A stretch of 34,576 nt of DNA, taken from positions 1-34,576 of the forward strand of contig LADM01000111.1 of the NCBI GenBank assembly GCA_000961645.1, read 5' to 3'. Origin of the DNA: Gammaproteobacteria bacterium BRH_c0. Its GTDB lineage: Bacteria; Pseudomonadota; Gammaproteobacteria; Pseudomonadales; Porticoccaceae. The notes beneath the pieces were generated by a model that ran no database searches, was not told the origin of the DNA, and saw only the letters and a program-made list of their open reading frames with translations. Position numbers and translations under genes: made by a program. Shown here piece after piece: positions 27,646 through 34,576 of this stretch. Position 1 is the stretch's first letter. Each line of letters starts with the position of its first letter.

Positions 27646-28740
27646 ATGACGCTTACGATTGTTGTCTTTTTGTTGCTGGGTCTGGTGCTGCTGGTGGCGG
27701 GCGCGGAACTGCTGGTGCGCGGAGCATCGCGGCTGGCCTTGCGCTTTGGCATTTCACCGTTGGTGATCGGGCTTACTGTGGTCGCCTTTGGCACCAGTGC
27801 GCCCGAGTTGGCGGTGAGTGTACAGTCCGGCCTGGCGGGCCAGTCCGGTATTGCGGTTGGCAATATCGTCGGCAGCAATATTTTTAACGTGCTGATGGTG
27901 CTTGGCCTTTCGGCGCTCATCACACCGCTGTTGGTGTCGCAACAGTTGGTGCGGGTTGACGTGCCGCTCATGATCGGCGCATCAATGCTGTTGTGGATCA
28001 TGGCGCTGGATGGTCGCATCGGTCTCTTCGATGGACTGCTGTTGACCGCCGGTATTATTGCCTACACCCTGTTCGCCATCCGCCAAAGTCGCAAGGAAAG
28101 CGCTGCCGTACTCGCCGAGTATGCGCAGGAACTCGGCGAAAGTGGAGGCACCTGGATGGGCCGATTGCCGGTTCAGGTTGCTCTGATCATCGGCGGTCTC
28201 GCATTGCTGGTGCTCGGCGCTTATTGGCTCGTTGACAGCGCAGTGGCGATCGCCCGCGCCCTGGGGGTGAGCGAGGTCATCATTGGCCTGACCATCGTTG
28301 CCGCTGGCACTTCGCTGCCAGAACTGGCAACCTCGGTAGTGGCGGCTATACGCGGCGAACGTGACATCGCGGTCGGCAACGTGATCGGCAGCTGTATCTT
28401 CAACCTGCTTGCGATTGCCGGTATTGCCGCTCTGGTCGCACCGGGCGGTCTTATAGTCGCGACTTCTATGCTGCACTTCGACATCCCGGTGATGTTTGTG
28501 GTGGCGCTCGCCTGTCTGCCGATTTTTGCCGCCGGCCATCTGGTGGCGCGCTGGGAAGGAGCGCTGTTTCTTGTCTACTACCTGGCATACGTGCTGTACC
28601 TGGTTCTCGCTGCCACCCAGCATGCTGCGCTGCCGCTGTTTAGCACGGCCATGCTTGGTTTTGCCCTGCCGCTCACGGTGGTCACCCTGGTGGTACTGCT
28701 GGTGCGTTATCGGACGCAGACGGCGAAGTCACAAGTGTGA
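27646..28740 (+). CDS. Calcium/sodium antiporter of the YrbG/CaxA family
   Basis: 364 residues, about ten membrane helices, inner membrane. The two inverted alpha repeats of the CaCA superfamily are clear. Alpha-1 has 'F-G-T-S-A-P-E-L-A-V-S' (Glu54) and 'G-N-I-V-G-S-N-I-F-N' (72-81); alpha-2 has 'A-G-T-S-L-P-E-L-A-T-S' (Glu226) and 'G-N-V-I-G-S-C-I-F-N'. The acidic residues coordinate Ca2+ and Na+. The alpha-2 motif has Cys where alpha-1 has Asn (G-S-N), which may alter ion preference. Expected to exchange Na+ or H+ for Ca2+. It follows the htpX remnant; the ATG 27646 has only a weak upstream ribosome site. Confidence 0.9.
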   Translation: MTLTIVVFLLLGLVLLVAGAELLVRGASRLALRFGISPLVIGLTVVAFGTSAPELAVSVQSGLAGQSGIAVGNIVGSNIFNVLMVLGLSALITPLLVSQQLVRVDVPLMIGASMLLWIMALDGRIGLFDGLLLTAGIIAYTLFAIRQSRKESAAVLAEYAQELGESGGTWMGRLPVQVALIIGGLALLVLGAYWLVDSAVAIARALGVSEVIIGLTIVAAGTSLPELATSVVAAIRGERDIAVGNVIGSCIFNLLAIAGIAALVAPGGLIVATSMLHFDIPVMFVVALACLPIFAAGHLVARWEGALFLVYYLAYVLYLVLAATQHAALPLFSTAMLGFALPLTVVTLVVLLVRYRTQTAKSQV

Positions 28741-28924
28741 CAGGTTTTGGTAATGTAACAGGCCCTTAGGCAATTCCCATGATGGTGTGGCGATGAAGAA
28801 GGGTATGATGCAGCGGGTAGCGACCCATGCCCAGGCACAACCTGAATCGGGTTAGCCTGCTTCCCCTGTCGGCCCAATGCGACCTGATTGAGTGTTCGCG
28901 ACAACTATTCCAAGGATTTTCGAG

Positions 28925-30604
28925 ATGACTGAGATCACTGACAACATGCGCAAATATTCCTCTCAGGTGGTGGATGGCGTCGAGGCCGCCCCGGCGCGCG
29001 CCATGTTGCGCGCCGTCGGCTTTAGTGATGCGGACTTCAACAAGCCGCAGATTGGCATCGCCTCAACCTGGGCCAATGTCACCCCCTGCAATATGCACAT
29101 CAACAAACTTGCGGAAGAAGCCGAGAAAGGCGCCAATGCCGCTGGCGGCAAGGCGGTGATCTTCAATACCATCACCGTGTCGGATGGTATCGCCAACGGC
29201 ACCGAGGGTATGAAGTATTCGCTGGTGTCGCGGGAGGTCATCGCCGATTCGATCGAAACCGTGGTCGGCTGCGAAGGCTTCGACGGCCTCGTTGCTGTGG
29301 GTGGTTGTGACAAGAACATGCCCGGTTGCCTGATCGGCATGGCGCGTCTCAACCGCCCGGCCATCTTCGTTTATGGCGGCACCATCAAACCCGGCACTGG
29401 CCACTCCGACATTATCTCGGTGTTTGAGGCGGTCGGTCAGCATGCCAAGGGCGGTCTCGACCTGATTCAGCTCAAACAAATCGAAGACACCGCCATTCCG
29501 GGGGCAGGCTCCTGCGGCGGCATGTACACCGCCAACACCATGGCCGCAGCCATCGAAGCATTGGGCATGTCGCTGCCGGGTTCCTCGTCGCAGAATGCCA
29601 TCTCGACAGACAAGTCCTCGGACTGCTTCCGTGCCGGTCAACAGGTGCTGGAGCTCCTTGCCCGCGACATCAAGCCGCGCGACATCATGACCCGCAAGGC
29701 CTTCGAGAACGCCATCCGCGTCATCATCGCTCTGGCCGGTTCCACCAACGGCGTGCTGCACCTGTTGGCCATGGCCCATGCCGTGGATGTGCCGTTGTCG
29801 CTGGATGATTTTATCGAGATAGGCAAGACCACCCCGGTGCTGGCTGACCTGCGCCCCAGTGGCCAGTACATGATGTCTGAGCTGGTTGCCATTGGTGGCA
29901 TTCAGCCGCTGATGAAACGCCTGCACGATGCGGGTCTGTTGCACGGCGATACGCTCACTGTCACCGGCAAGACACTGGCCGAGAATCTCGCCAACGTCGC
30001 TGATTATCCGGCCGGGCAAGACATCATTCGTCCCTTCGACGACCCCATCAAAAAGGACTCGCACCTGGTTATCCTGCACGGCAATCTGTCGCCGACCGGT
30101 GCGGTGGCCAAAATCACTGGCAAGGAAGGTCTGCGTTTTGAGGGCACGGCCCGGGTTTACCACGGCGAGGAAGCCGCATTGGATGGAATTCTCAATGGCG
30201 AAGTGGTGGCTGGCGATGTCATCGTTATCCGCTACGAAGGTCCCAGGGGGGGTCCGGGCATGCGTGAAATGCTGTCGCCGACATCGGCTGTCATGGGCAA
30301 GGGGCTCGGCAAGGATGTTGCGCTTATCACCGATGGCCGTTTTTCCGGTGGCTCCCACGGTTTTGTCGTCGGACATATCACCCCGGAAGCGTTTGATGGC
30401 GGCCCGATTGCATTGGTCGAAAACGGTGATGTCATCAGTATCGATGCCGAAACCCGTGAAATCAGTGTGGCTGTGACAGATGCCGTACTCGCCGAGCGCC
30501 GCGCGCGCTGGGTGCAACCGAAACCACTCTATACCCGCGGCGTGCTGGCCAAGTACGCAAAACTGGTCTCCAGCGCCTCTGAGGGCGCTGTTACCGACAA
30601 ATAA
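28925..30604 (+). CDS. ilvD: Dihydroxy-acid dehydratase
   Basis: 559 residues from ATG 28925, which has AAGGA upstream. A GTG at 28892 is in frame but adds an unlike extension and has no ribosome site. The enzyme dehydrates 2,3-dihydroxy acids to 2-keto acids in valine, isoleucine and pantoate synthesis. Fe-S ligands are seen as C55 ('N-V-T-P-C-N'), C128 ('[11 protein letters not shown]') and C197 ('[10 protein letters not shown]'). Lys129 is the carbamylated Mg2+ ligand of the family. The chain is shorter than the roughly 616-residue E. coli form and matches the shorter IlvD subgroup. It stands alone, without ilvA/C/E neighbours. Confidence 0.95.
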   Translation: MTEITDNMRKYSSQVVDGVEAAPARAMLRAVGFSDADFNKPQIGIASTWANVTPCNMHINKLAEEAEKGANAAGGKAVIFNTITVSDGIANGTEGMKYSLVSREVIADSIETVVGCEGFDGLVAVGGCDKNMPGCLIGMARLNRPAIFVYGGTIKPGTGHSDIISVFEAVGQHAKGGLDLIQLKQIEDTAIPGAGSCGGMYTANTMAAAIEALGMSLPGSSSQNAISTDKSSDCFRAGQQVLELLARDIKPRDIMTRKAFENAIRVIIALAGSTNGVLHLLAMAHAVDVPLSLDDFIEIGKTTPVLADLRPSGQYMMSELVAIGGIQPLMKRLHDAGLLHGDTLTVTGKTLAENLANVADYPAGQDIIRPFDDPIKKDSHLVILHGNLSPTGAVAKITGKEGLRFEGTARVYHGEEAALDGILNGEVVAGDVIVIRYEGPRGGPGMREMLSPTSAVMGKGLGKDVALITDGRFSGGSHGFVVGHITPEAFDGGPIALVENGDVISIDAETREISVAVTDAVLAERRARWVQPKPLYTRGVLAKYAKLVSSASEGAVTDK

Positions 30605-30707
30605 GAGTGGATCACTAATGATGTCTTCAGCGTCGACCTGACGGGAAACCCTGGTTAACAGCGGAACTGACCCGCAGGAAATGCGCAGGACCGACGCTGC
30701 AGGCGAT

Positions 30708-30738
30708 GTGTTTGGACCTGATGGTGTAGTGTTTGGAC
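30708..30738 (+). repeat. Pair of GTGTTTGGAC direct repeats upstream of guaB
   Basis: GTGTTTGGAC occurs at 30708-30717 and again at 30729-30738, start to start 21 bp, which is two DNA turns. They lie about 65-95 bp upstream of the guaB -35 element and may be binding sites for a regulator on one face of the helix. The gap 30605-30802 holds nothing else I can name apart from an 8-bp inverted repeat (30628-30635 with 30692-30699). Confidence 0.5.
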
Positions 30739-30802
30739 GTTCCCTCAAGGTTGTTTTGGCGAATTTAACATGCATCATGGTCAGTGAGCAGGACGTTTCC
30801 GG

Positions 30803-30831
30803 TTTACCGGGGGTGGCTGCACCGATATAAT
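30803..30831 (+). promoter_or_regulatory. guaB promoter
   Basis: TTTACC (30803-30808), a 17-bp spacer and a perfect TATAAT (30826-30831). The expected start is near 30838, giving a leader of about 30 bases. I see no PurR-like box overlapping it. Confidence 0.75.
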
Positions 30832-30868
30832 TGCCCGTTTCCTGTGACGCGCCAGGATGAGAGGGGAT

Positions 30869-32344
30869 ATGCCTAGAATTGCCTACGAAGCCTTGACGTT
30901 TGACGATGTATTGCTGGTGCCCGGTTACTCCGAGGTGGTGGCGAAGGATGTCAGCCTGAGGACCCGCCTCACCAAGGAGATCTATCTCAATATCCCGCTG
31001 ATTTCTGCAGCGATGGATACCGTGACGGAATCCCGTCTCGCCATTGCCCTGGCCCAGGAGGGCGGCATTGGCATCATCCACAAGAGCATGTCCATCGAAC
31101 AGCAGGCCCTTGAGGTTCGCGCCGTCAAAAAATACGAAAGCGGGGTGGTGAAAGATCCCATCTGCATCGATGCCGACGCCAGCATTCGCGACCTCATTGC
31201 CCTGACCCGTGCCAACAACATTTCCGGCGTACCTGTACTCAAAAACGGTGAGCTGGTGGGCATTATCACCCGCCGCGACGTGCGTTTTGAAACCAACCTC
31301 GATGCTCGTGTCGCGGATGTCATGACCGCCAAGGAGCGCCTGGTTACCGTCAGGGAAGGGGCCGAATCGGAAGAGATCAAAAGCCTGCTGCACCGCTACC
31401 GGATTGAAAAAATCCTGGTTGTCAATGACCAGTTCGAGCTGCGCGGCCTGATCACTGTCAAGGATATCGACAAGGCCGAGCAGTACCCCAGCGCCTGCAA
31501 GGACGACCAGGGTCGCCTGCGCGTGGGTGCCTCGGTGGGCACCAGCCCTGATACCGACGCCCGCGTCGATGCCCTGGTGGCTGCGGGTGTTGACGTGCTG
31601 GTGGTGGACACCGCCCACGGCCATTCCCGCAATGTGCTCGACCGCGTACGTCGCATCAAGGACAAGTACCCGCAAATACAGGTGATCGGCGGCAACATCG
31701 CCAGTGGTGAAGCGGCCCTTGCACTCGTTGAAGCCGGTGCCGATGGCGTCAAGGTGGGTATTGGCCCTGGCTCCATCTGTACCACCCGGGTGGTTACTGG
31801 AGTGGGTGTCCCGCAGATTTCTGCAATTGCTGAAGCCGTTCGCGTGCTTGACGGTCTCGGTATCCCCGTCATTGCCGACGGCGGTATCCGTTATTCCGGT
31901 GATATCTCCAAGGCCATCGTTGCTGGTGCCCACTCAGTGATGATGGGTTCCATGCTGGCCGGTACTGAAGAAGCGCCCGGCGAGATCGAGCTCTATCAGG
32001 GCCGCACCTACAAGGCCTACCGTGGCATGGGCTCACTGGGCGCCATGTCCCGCACCCAGGGCTCCAGCGACCGTTACTTCCAGGACTCCAGCGCAGGCGT
32101 GGAAAAGCTGGTGCCGGAAGGCATTGAAGGTCGGGTTCCCTACAAGGGATCGGTATCTGCCATCATCCATCAGATGATGGGTGGTCTGCGTTCTTCCATG
32201 GGCTATACCGGCTGCATCGATATTGAAACCATGCGCACCAAGCCCCAGTTCGTGCGGGTAACCTCCGCTGGCATGGGCGAGAGCCATGTGCACGATGTGG
32301 CGATTACCAAGGAAGCCCCCAACTACCCCGTGGGTAGTCGCTGA
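30869..32344 (+). CDS. guaB: Inosine-5'-monophosphate dehydrogenase
   Basis: 491 residues when started at ATG 30869 with a GAGGGG site just before; the in-frame ATG at 30857 adds four residues and has no such site. The start '[18 protein letters not shown]' matches E. coli GuaB. Two CBS domains occupy about 93-202. The catalytic loop '[11 protein letters not shown]' carries Cys304, which forms the covalent IMP adduct, and the flap has 'M-G-S-L-G-A-M'. It oxidises IMP to XMP with NAD+, the committed step to GMP, in the cytosol. guaA follows after a terminator. Confidence 0.97.
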   Translation: MPRIAYEALTFDDVLLVPGYSEVVAKDVSLRTRLTKEIYLNIPLISAAMDTVTESRLAIALAQEGGIGIIHKSMSIEQQALEVRAVKKYESGVVKDPICIDADASIRDLIALTRANNISGVPVLKNGELVGIITRRDVRFETNLDARVADVMTAKERLVTVREGAESEEIKSLLHRYRIEKILVVNDQFELRGLITVKDIDKAEQYPSACKDDQGRLRVGASVGTSPDTDARVDALVAAGVDVLVVDTAHGHSRNVLDRVRRIKDKYPQIQVIGGNIASGEAALALVEAGADGVKVGIGPGSICTTRVVTGVGVPQISAIAEAVRVLDGLGIPVIADGGIRYSGDISKAIVAGAHSVMMGSMLAGTEEAPGEIELYQGRTYKAYRGMGSLGAMSRTQGSSDRYFQDSSAGVEKLVPEGIEGRVPYKGSVSAIIHQMMGGLRSSMGYTGCIDIETMRTKPQFVRVTSAGMGESHVHDVAITKEAPNYPVGSR

Positions 32345-32416
32345 GCCCAATCTGTCAAATCACTTTAGCGTTTTAGCATTACAAAGTAGTGCCAACTTGT
32401 TGAAACAGTTACCGAG

Positions 32417-32439
32417 CGGGGCTTTCAAGCCCCGTTTTT
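32417..32439 (+). terminator. Rho-independent terminator between guaB and guaA
   Basis: CGGGGCTT-TC-AAGCCCCG (32417-32434) is followed directly by TTTTT (32435-32439). It lies 72 bp after the guaB stop and about 80 bp before the guaA start. It should stop or reduce read-through, so guaA needs its own promoter or partial read-through. Confidence 0.9.
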
Positions 32440-32518
32440 AATCGCACAACAGTGACTGATTTCATCCATTCAGCAACGCCGGATTTCAACACCAGAATTC
32501 ACGAACGAAGAGCCCGCA

Positions 32519-34102
32519 ATGACCCACGATATCCATGCCCAGAAAATCCTGATCCTCGATTTTGGCTCCCAGTACACCCAGCTGATTGCCCGCCGCATTC
32601 GCGAGATCGGCGTGTACTGCGAAATCTATCCCTTTGATGTGGGAGATGAGGCCATCCGTGAATTCGGGCCGCGGGGCATTATTCTGTCGGGTGGTCCAGA
32701 GTCGGTAACCGCTGGTGAGTTCTCCCCCCGTGCGCCCGGCATGGTGTTCGAACTCGGTATACCGGTGCTGGGCATCTGCTATGGCATGCAGACTATGGCC
32801 GAGCAGTTTGGCGGCAAGGTGCAAAGCTCTGACCAGCGCGAATTCGGTTACGCCCAGGTCAAGGTGCAGGGCGATGCAGTATTGCTGCGGGACATCAAGG
32901 ATCATGTCGATCACGATGACGGCGCTGCCCTGATGGACGTGTGGATGAGCCACGGCGACAAGGTGACGGTTTTGCCCGAGGGTTTTGCGCTGATGGCTTC
33001 CACCCCCAGCTGCCCCATTGCCGGTATGTATGCCCTCGACAAGCCCTTCTTCGGTATCCAGTTCCACCCCGAGGTGACTCACACCCTGCAGGGCAAGCGT
33101 ATTTTCGAGCACTTCGCCTACCAGCTGTGCGGCTGTGAATCCCTGTGGACCGCTGCCAATATCATTGAAGACGCCATCCAGCGGGTACGCGACCAGGTGG
33201 GGAGCGACAAGGTGCTGCTGGGCCTGTCCGGCGGCGTTGATTCCTCGGTGGTGGCAGCCCTTCTGCATCGCGCCATCGGCGACCAGCTCACCTGTGTATT
33301 TGTCGACAACGGCCTGTTGCGCAAGTATGAAGGCGACCAGGTGATGGACATGTTTGCCAAAAACATGGGTGTGAAGGTCATTCGTGTCGATGCTGAAGCC
33401 CAGTTCCTGGGCAAGCTGGCGGGCGTTGCCGATCCCGAAGCCAAGCGCAAGATCATCGGCAACAGCTTTATCGATATTTTTGACGAAGAGGCAAGAAAAT
33501 TGCGGGACGTCAACTGGCTGGCCCAGGGCACAATCTACCCCGACGTGATCGAATCCGCCGCCTCCAAAACCGGCAAGGCCCATGTGATCAAATCCCACCA
33601 CAATGTCGGCGGATTGCCGGCGGACATGAAAATGTCCCTGGTGGAGCCCTTGCGGGAGCTGTTCAAGGACGAGGTGCGCAAGATCGGTCTCGAACTGGGT
33701 TTGCCCTACGACATGGTTTACCGTCATCCCTTTCCCGGCCCTGGCCTGGGCGTGCGTATCCTCGGCGAAGTGAAAAAAGTCTATGCCGATATCCTGCGCG
33801 AAGCCGATGCCATCTTTATCGAAGAGCTGCACAAGGCCGACTGGTACCACAAGACCAGCCAGGCCTTTGCCGTCTTTCTGCCGGTAAAGTCCGTGGGTGT
33901 GGTGGGCGACGCCCGCCGCTATGAATGGGTTATCGCCCTGCGCGCCGTGGAGACGATCGACTTTATGACCGCCCGCTGGGCGCATTTACCCTATGAGCTG
34001 CTCGAAAAGGTCTCCAACCGCATTATCAACGAGATTAGCGGGATTTCCCGCGTCACCTATGATGTGTCCAGCAAGCCGCCGGCGACGATTGAGTGGGAGT
34101 GA
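32519..34102 (+). CDS. guaA: GMP synthase (glutamine-hydrolysing)
   Basis: 527 residues (E. coli 525). The class I glutamine amidotransferase domain (about 8-205) has the nucleophile Cys87 in 'G-I-C-Y-G-M-Q' and the catalytic His-x-Glu in 'F-H-P-E-V-T-H-T'. The ATP-pyrophosphatase domain begins with the PP-loop '[10 protein letters not shown]' near 235-244. The C-terminal dimerisation domain contains '[12 protein letters not shown]' and ends 'K-P-P-A-T-I-E-W-E'. It converts XMP to GMP in the cytosol. The 3' end of guaA is a known integration site for genomic islands; here the gene is intact, and the DNA beyond it changes character. Confidence 0.97.
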   Translation: MTHDIHAQKILILDFGSQYTQLIARRIREIGVYCEIYPFDVGDEAIREFGPRGIILSGGPESVTAGEFSPRAPGMVFELGIPVLGICYGMQTMAEQFGGKVQSSDQREFGYAQVKVQGDAVLLRDIKDHVDHDDGAALMDVWMSHGDKVTVLPEGFALMASTPSCPIAGMYALDKPFFGIQFHPEVTHTLQGKRIFEHFAYQLCGCESLWTAANIIEDAIQRVRDQVGSDKVLLGLSGGVDSSVVAALLHRAIGDQLTCVFVDNGLLRKYEGDQVMDMFAKNMGVKVIRVDAEAQFLGKLAGVADPEAKRKIIGNSFIDIFDEEARKLRDVNWLAQGTIYPDVIESAASKTGKAHVIKSHHNVGGLPADMKMSLVEPLRELFKDEVRKIGLELGLPYDMVYRHPFPGPGLGVRILGEVKKVYADILREADAIFIEELHKADWYHKTSQAFAVFLPVKSVGVVGDARRYEWVIALRAVETIDFMTARWAHLPYELLEKVSNRIINEISGISRVTYDVSSKPPATIEWE

Positions 34103-34430
34103 CCTGAATTTGTAAGTCATTGAAGTATAAAAATAAAATAACTCTCATTGATAATATAATCTACATCATCAATGGTATTTTTCATGGTATTTGTCAACCG
34201 GGAATCAGCGCCTGTCAGAAATACCATGTCGGGATTTATGGGCTGATCATGGTATTAATCTGACAGTTACATCGGCGTGCAGAGAAATTCACGTGGGCGT
34301 GAGGGTGCGAGCCGCCCGCCCGCAGGGTAAGCCTGACATCAAGCGGGTGCTGCCGTATAGAGCCACCAAGAATCCAGTATAAATATTTACAGAAACTTGC
34401 ATAATGTGGAAGTTAGTGTAAATTATCTGT
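34103..34430. other. Candidate integration-site region at the 3' end of guaA
   Basis: This 328-bp gap has no convincing gene. Its first 100 bases are AT-rich, unlike guaA. The octamer ATGGTATT occurs at 34172-34179, 34184-34191 and 34249-34256, and inverted (AATACCAT) at 34220-34227; the first two are 12 bp apart. CTGTCAG-AAATACCAT (34212-34227) pairs with ATGGTATT-AATCTGACAG (34249-34266) as an inverted repeat around a 21-base loop. Short repeated motifs in both orientations beside a known att gene resemble tyrosine-integrase arm sites. No integrase gene is in the window, so this is inference. Confidence 0.5.
34386..34424 (+). promoter_or_regulatory. Palindromic operator and promoter of the right-edge gene
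   Basis: TTTACAGAAACTT (34386-34398) and AAGTTAGTGTAAA (34410-34422) are inverted repeats matching at 11 of 13 positions around an 11-base spacer. Inside lies TTGCAT (34397-34402), and TAAATT (34419-34424) sits 16 bp further on, a workable -35/-10 pair. Transcription would start at or next to the ATG at 34431. The palindrome covers both elements, so a bound protein would block the promoter. Confidence 0.6.
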
Positions 34431-34576
34431 ATGACGCCTCTTACAGAACAGATTTTCACAGCCGGTCTGGCGGATCGGCCTCTATCGGCCAGTCAAGTCG
34501 ACCGCCTGCTGGGTGGCAGTGATGCGCGCCGCTACGGCCAGGTCAATCGTGCCCTCAAGGCGGGGGAGTTGATCAA
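34431..34576 (+). CDS. N-terminal fragment of winged-helix, AbiEi-like antitoxin/regulator
   Basis: The first 48 codons only; the gene continues past the window. The sequence 'M-T-P-L-T-E-Q-I-F', 'L-S-A-S-Q-V-D-R-L-L-G-G-S', 'R-R-Y-G-Q-V-N-R-A-L-K-A-G-E-L-I' reads as a helix-turn-helix. It resembles the N-terminal domain of AbiEi-type (type IV toxin-antitoxin) antitoxins and related island-borne regulators, which normally continue with an R-R-G-x-Y wing. There is no Shine-Dalgarno sequence, and the predicted transcription start coincides with the ATG, so it may be leaderless. A toxin or nucleotidyltransferase partner would be expected just downstream, outside the window. The open frame and domain type are fairly sure; the AbiEi label is tentative. 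Confidence 0.6.
   Translation, partial: MTPLTEQIFTAGLADRPLSASQVDRLLGGSDARRYGQVNRALKAGELI

Noticed and set aside
29063-31933. A 956-codon open frame on the minus strand, antisense to ilvD and guaB
   Set aside because: It runs opposite two unmistakable genes and spans their intergenic gap. Long antisense frames are a side effect of GC-rich third positions, and the product has no domain sense.
34191-34382. 63-codon frame in the guaA downstream region
   Set aside because: It starts from TTG inside the repeat cluster, lacks a ribosome site and has no recognisable similarity.

Overview
The window is a chromosomal segment of a gammaproteobacterium. The evidence is two core blocks arranged as in that class: rpsF-rpsR-(membrane protein)-rplI-dnaB, and a der / xseA / guaB-guaA neighbourhood like that of E. 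coli. The genus cannot be fixed from the sequence. A marine or Cellvibrionales/Pseudomonas-like lineage is an inference from gene order. There are no rRNA or tRNA genes and no CRISPR array.

Layout. (1) 1-276: start of a gabD-like aldehyde dehydrogenase, minus strand. (2) 329-13840: a heavy-metal resistance region. It holds a CopRS/CusRS-type two-component system (minus) divergent from a plus-strand run: copA multicopper oxidase, copB outer-membrane protein, a His/Asp-rich small exported protein, a c-type cytochrome, a czcI-like protein, and czcC-czcB-czcA (a tripartite RND efflux pump with the divalent-cation signature). It ends with a short CDF transporter divergent from a MerR regulator; the CDF promoter has a 19-bp spacer with a dyad, the MerR hallmark. 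Periplasmic copper oxidation and binding (CopA, CopB, HD-rich protein) and divalent-cation export (Czc, CDF) would act together in metal tolerance.

(3) 14047-17818: ribosomal protein and dnaB operon with a structured rpsF leader. (4) 17836-19198: a 13-bp tandem repeat array, then panC-panD and a strong terminator. (5) 19312-21249: acs, followed by a (GTCGGAA)n tandem repeat with an inverted partner at the junction with der. (6) 21470-25242: der, a DUF481 outer-membrane protein, and xseA (minus). (7) 25375-30604: a block between xseA and guaB, which are usually adjacent. It contains an NhaR-like regulator (minus), an unrecognised membrane-anchored protein with three 12-residue repeats, a decayed htpX remnant, a sodium/calcium exchanger and ilvD. 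(8) 30803-34102: guaB, a terminator, then guaA.

(9) 34103-34576: the 3' side of guaA. This is AT-rich and carries repeated ATGGTATT motifs in direct and inverted orientation. It is followed by the first 48 codons of a winged-helix, AbiEi-like protein, apparently leaderless and under a palindromic operator. This looks like the edge of an integrated element at guaA, and it is the most promising lead for an undescribed accessory system, which would lie beyond the window's right end. Other leads are the 12-residue-repeat protein, the htpX remnant and the panC-upstream repeat array.
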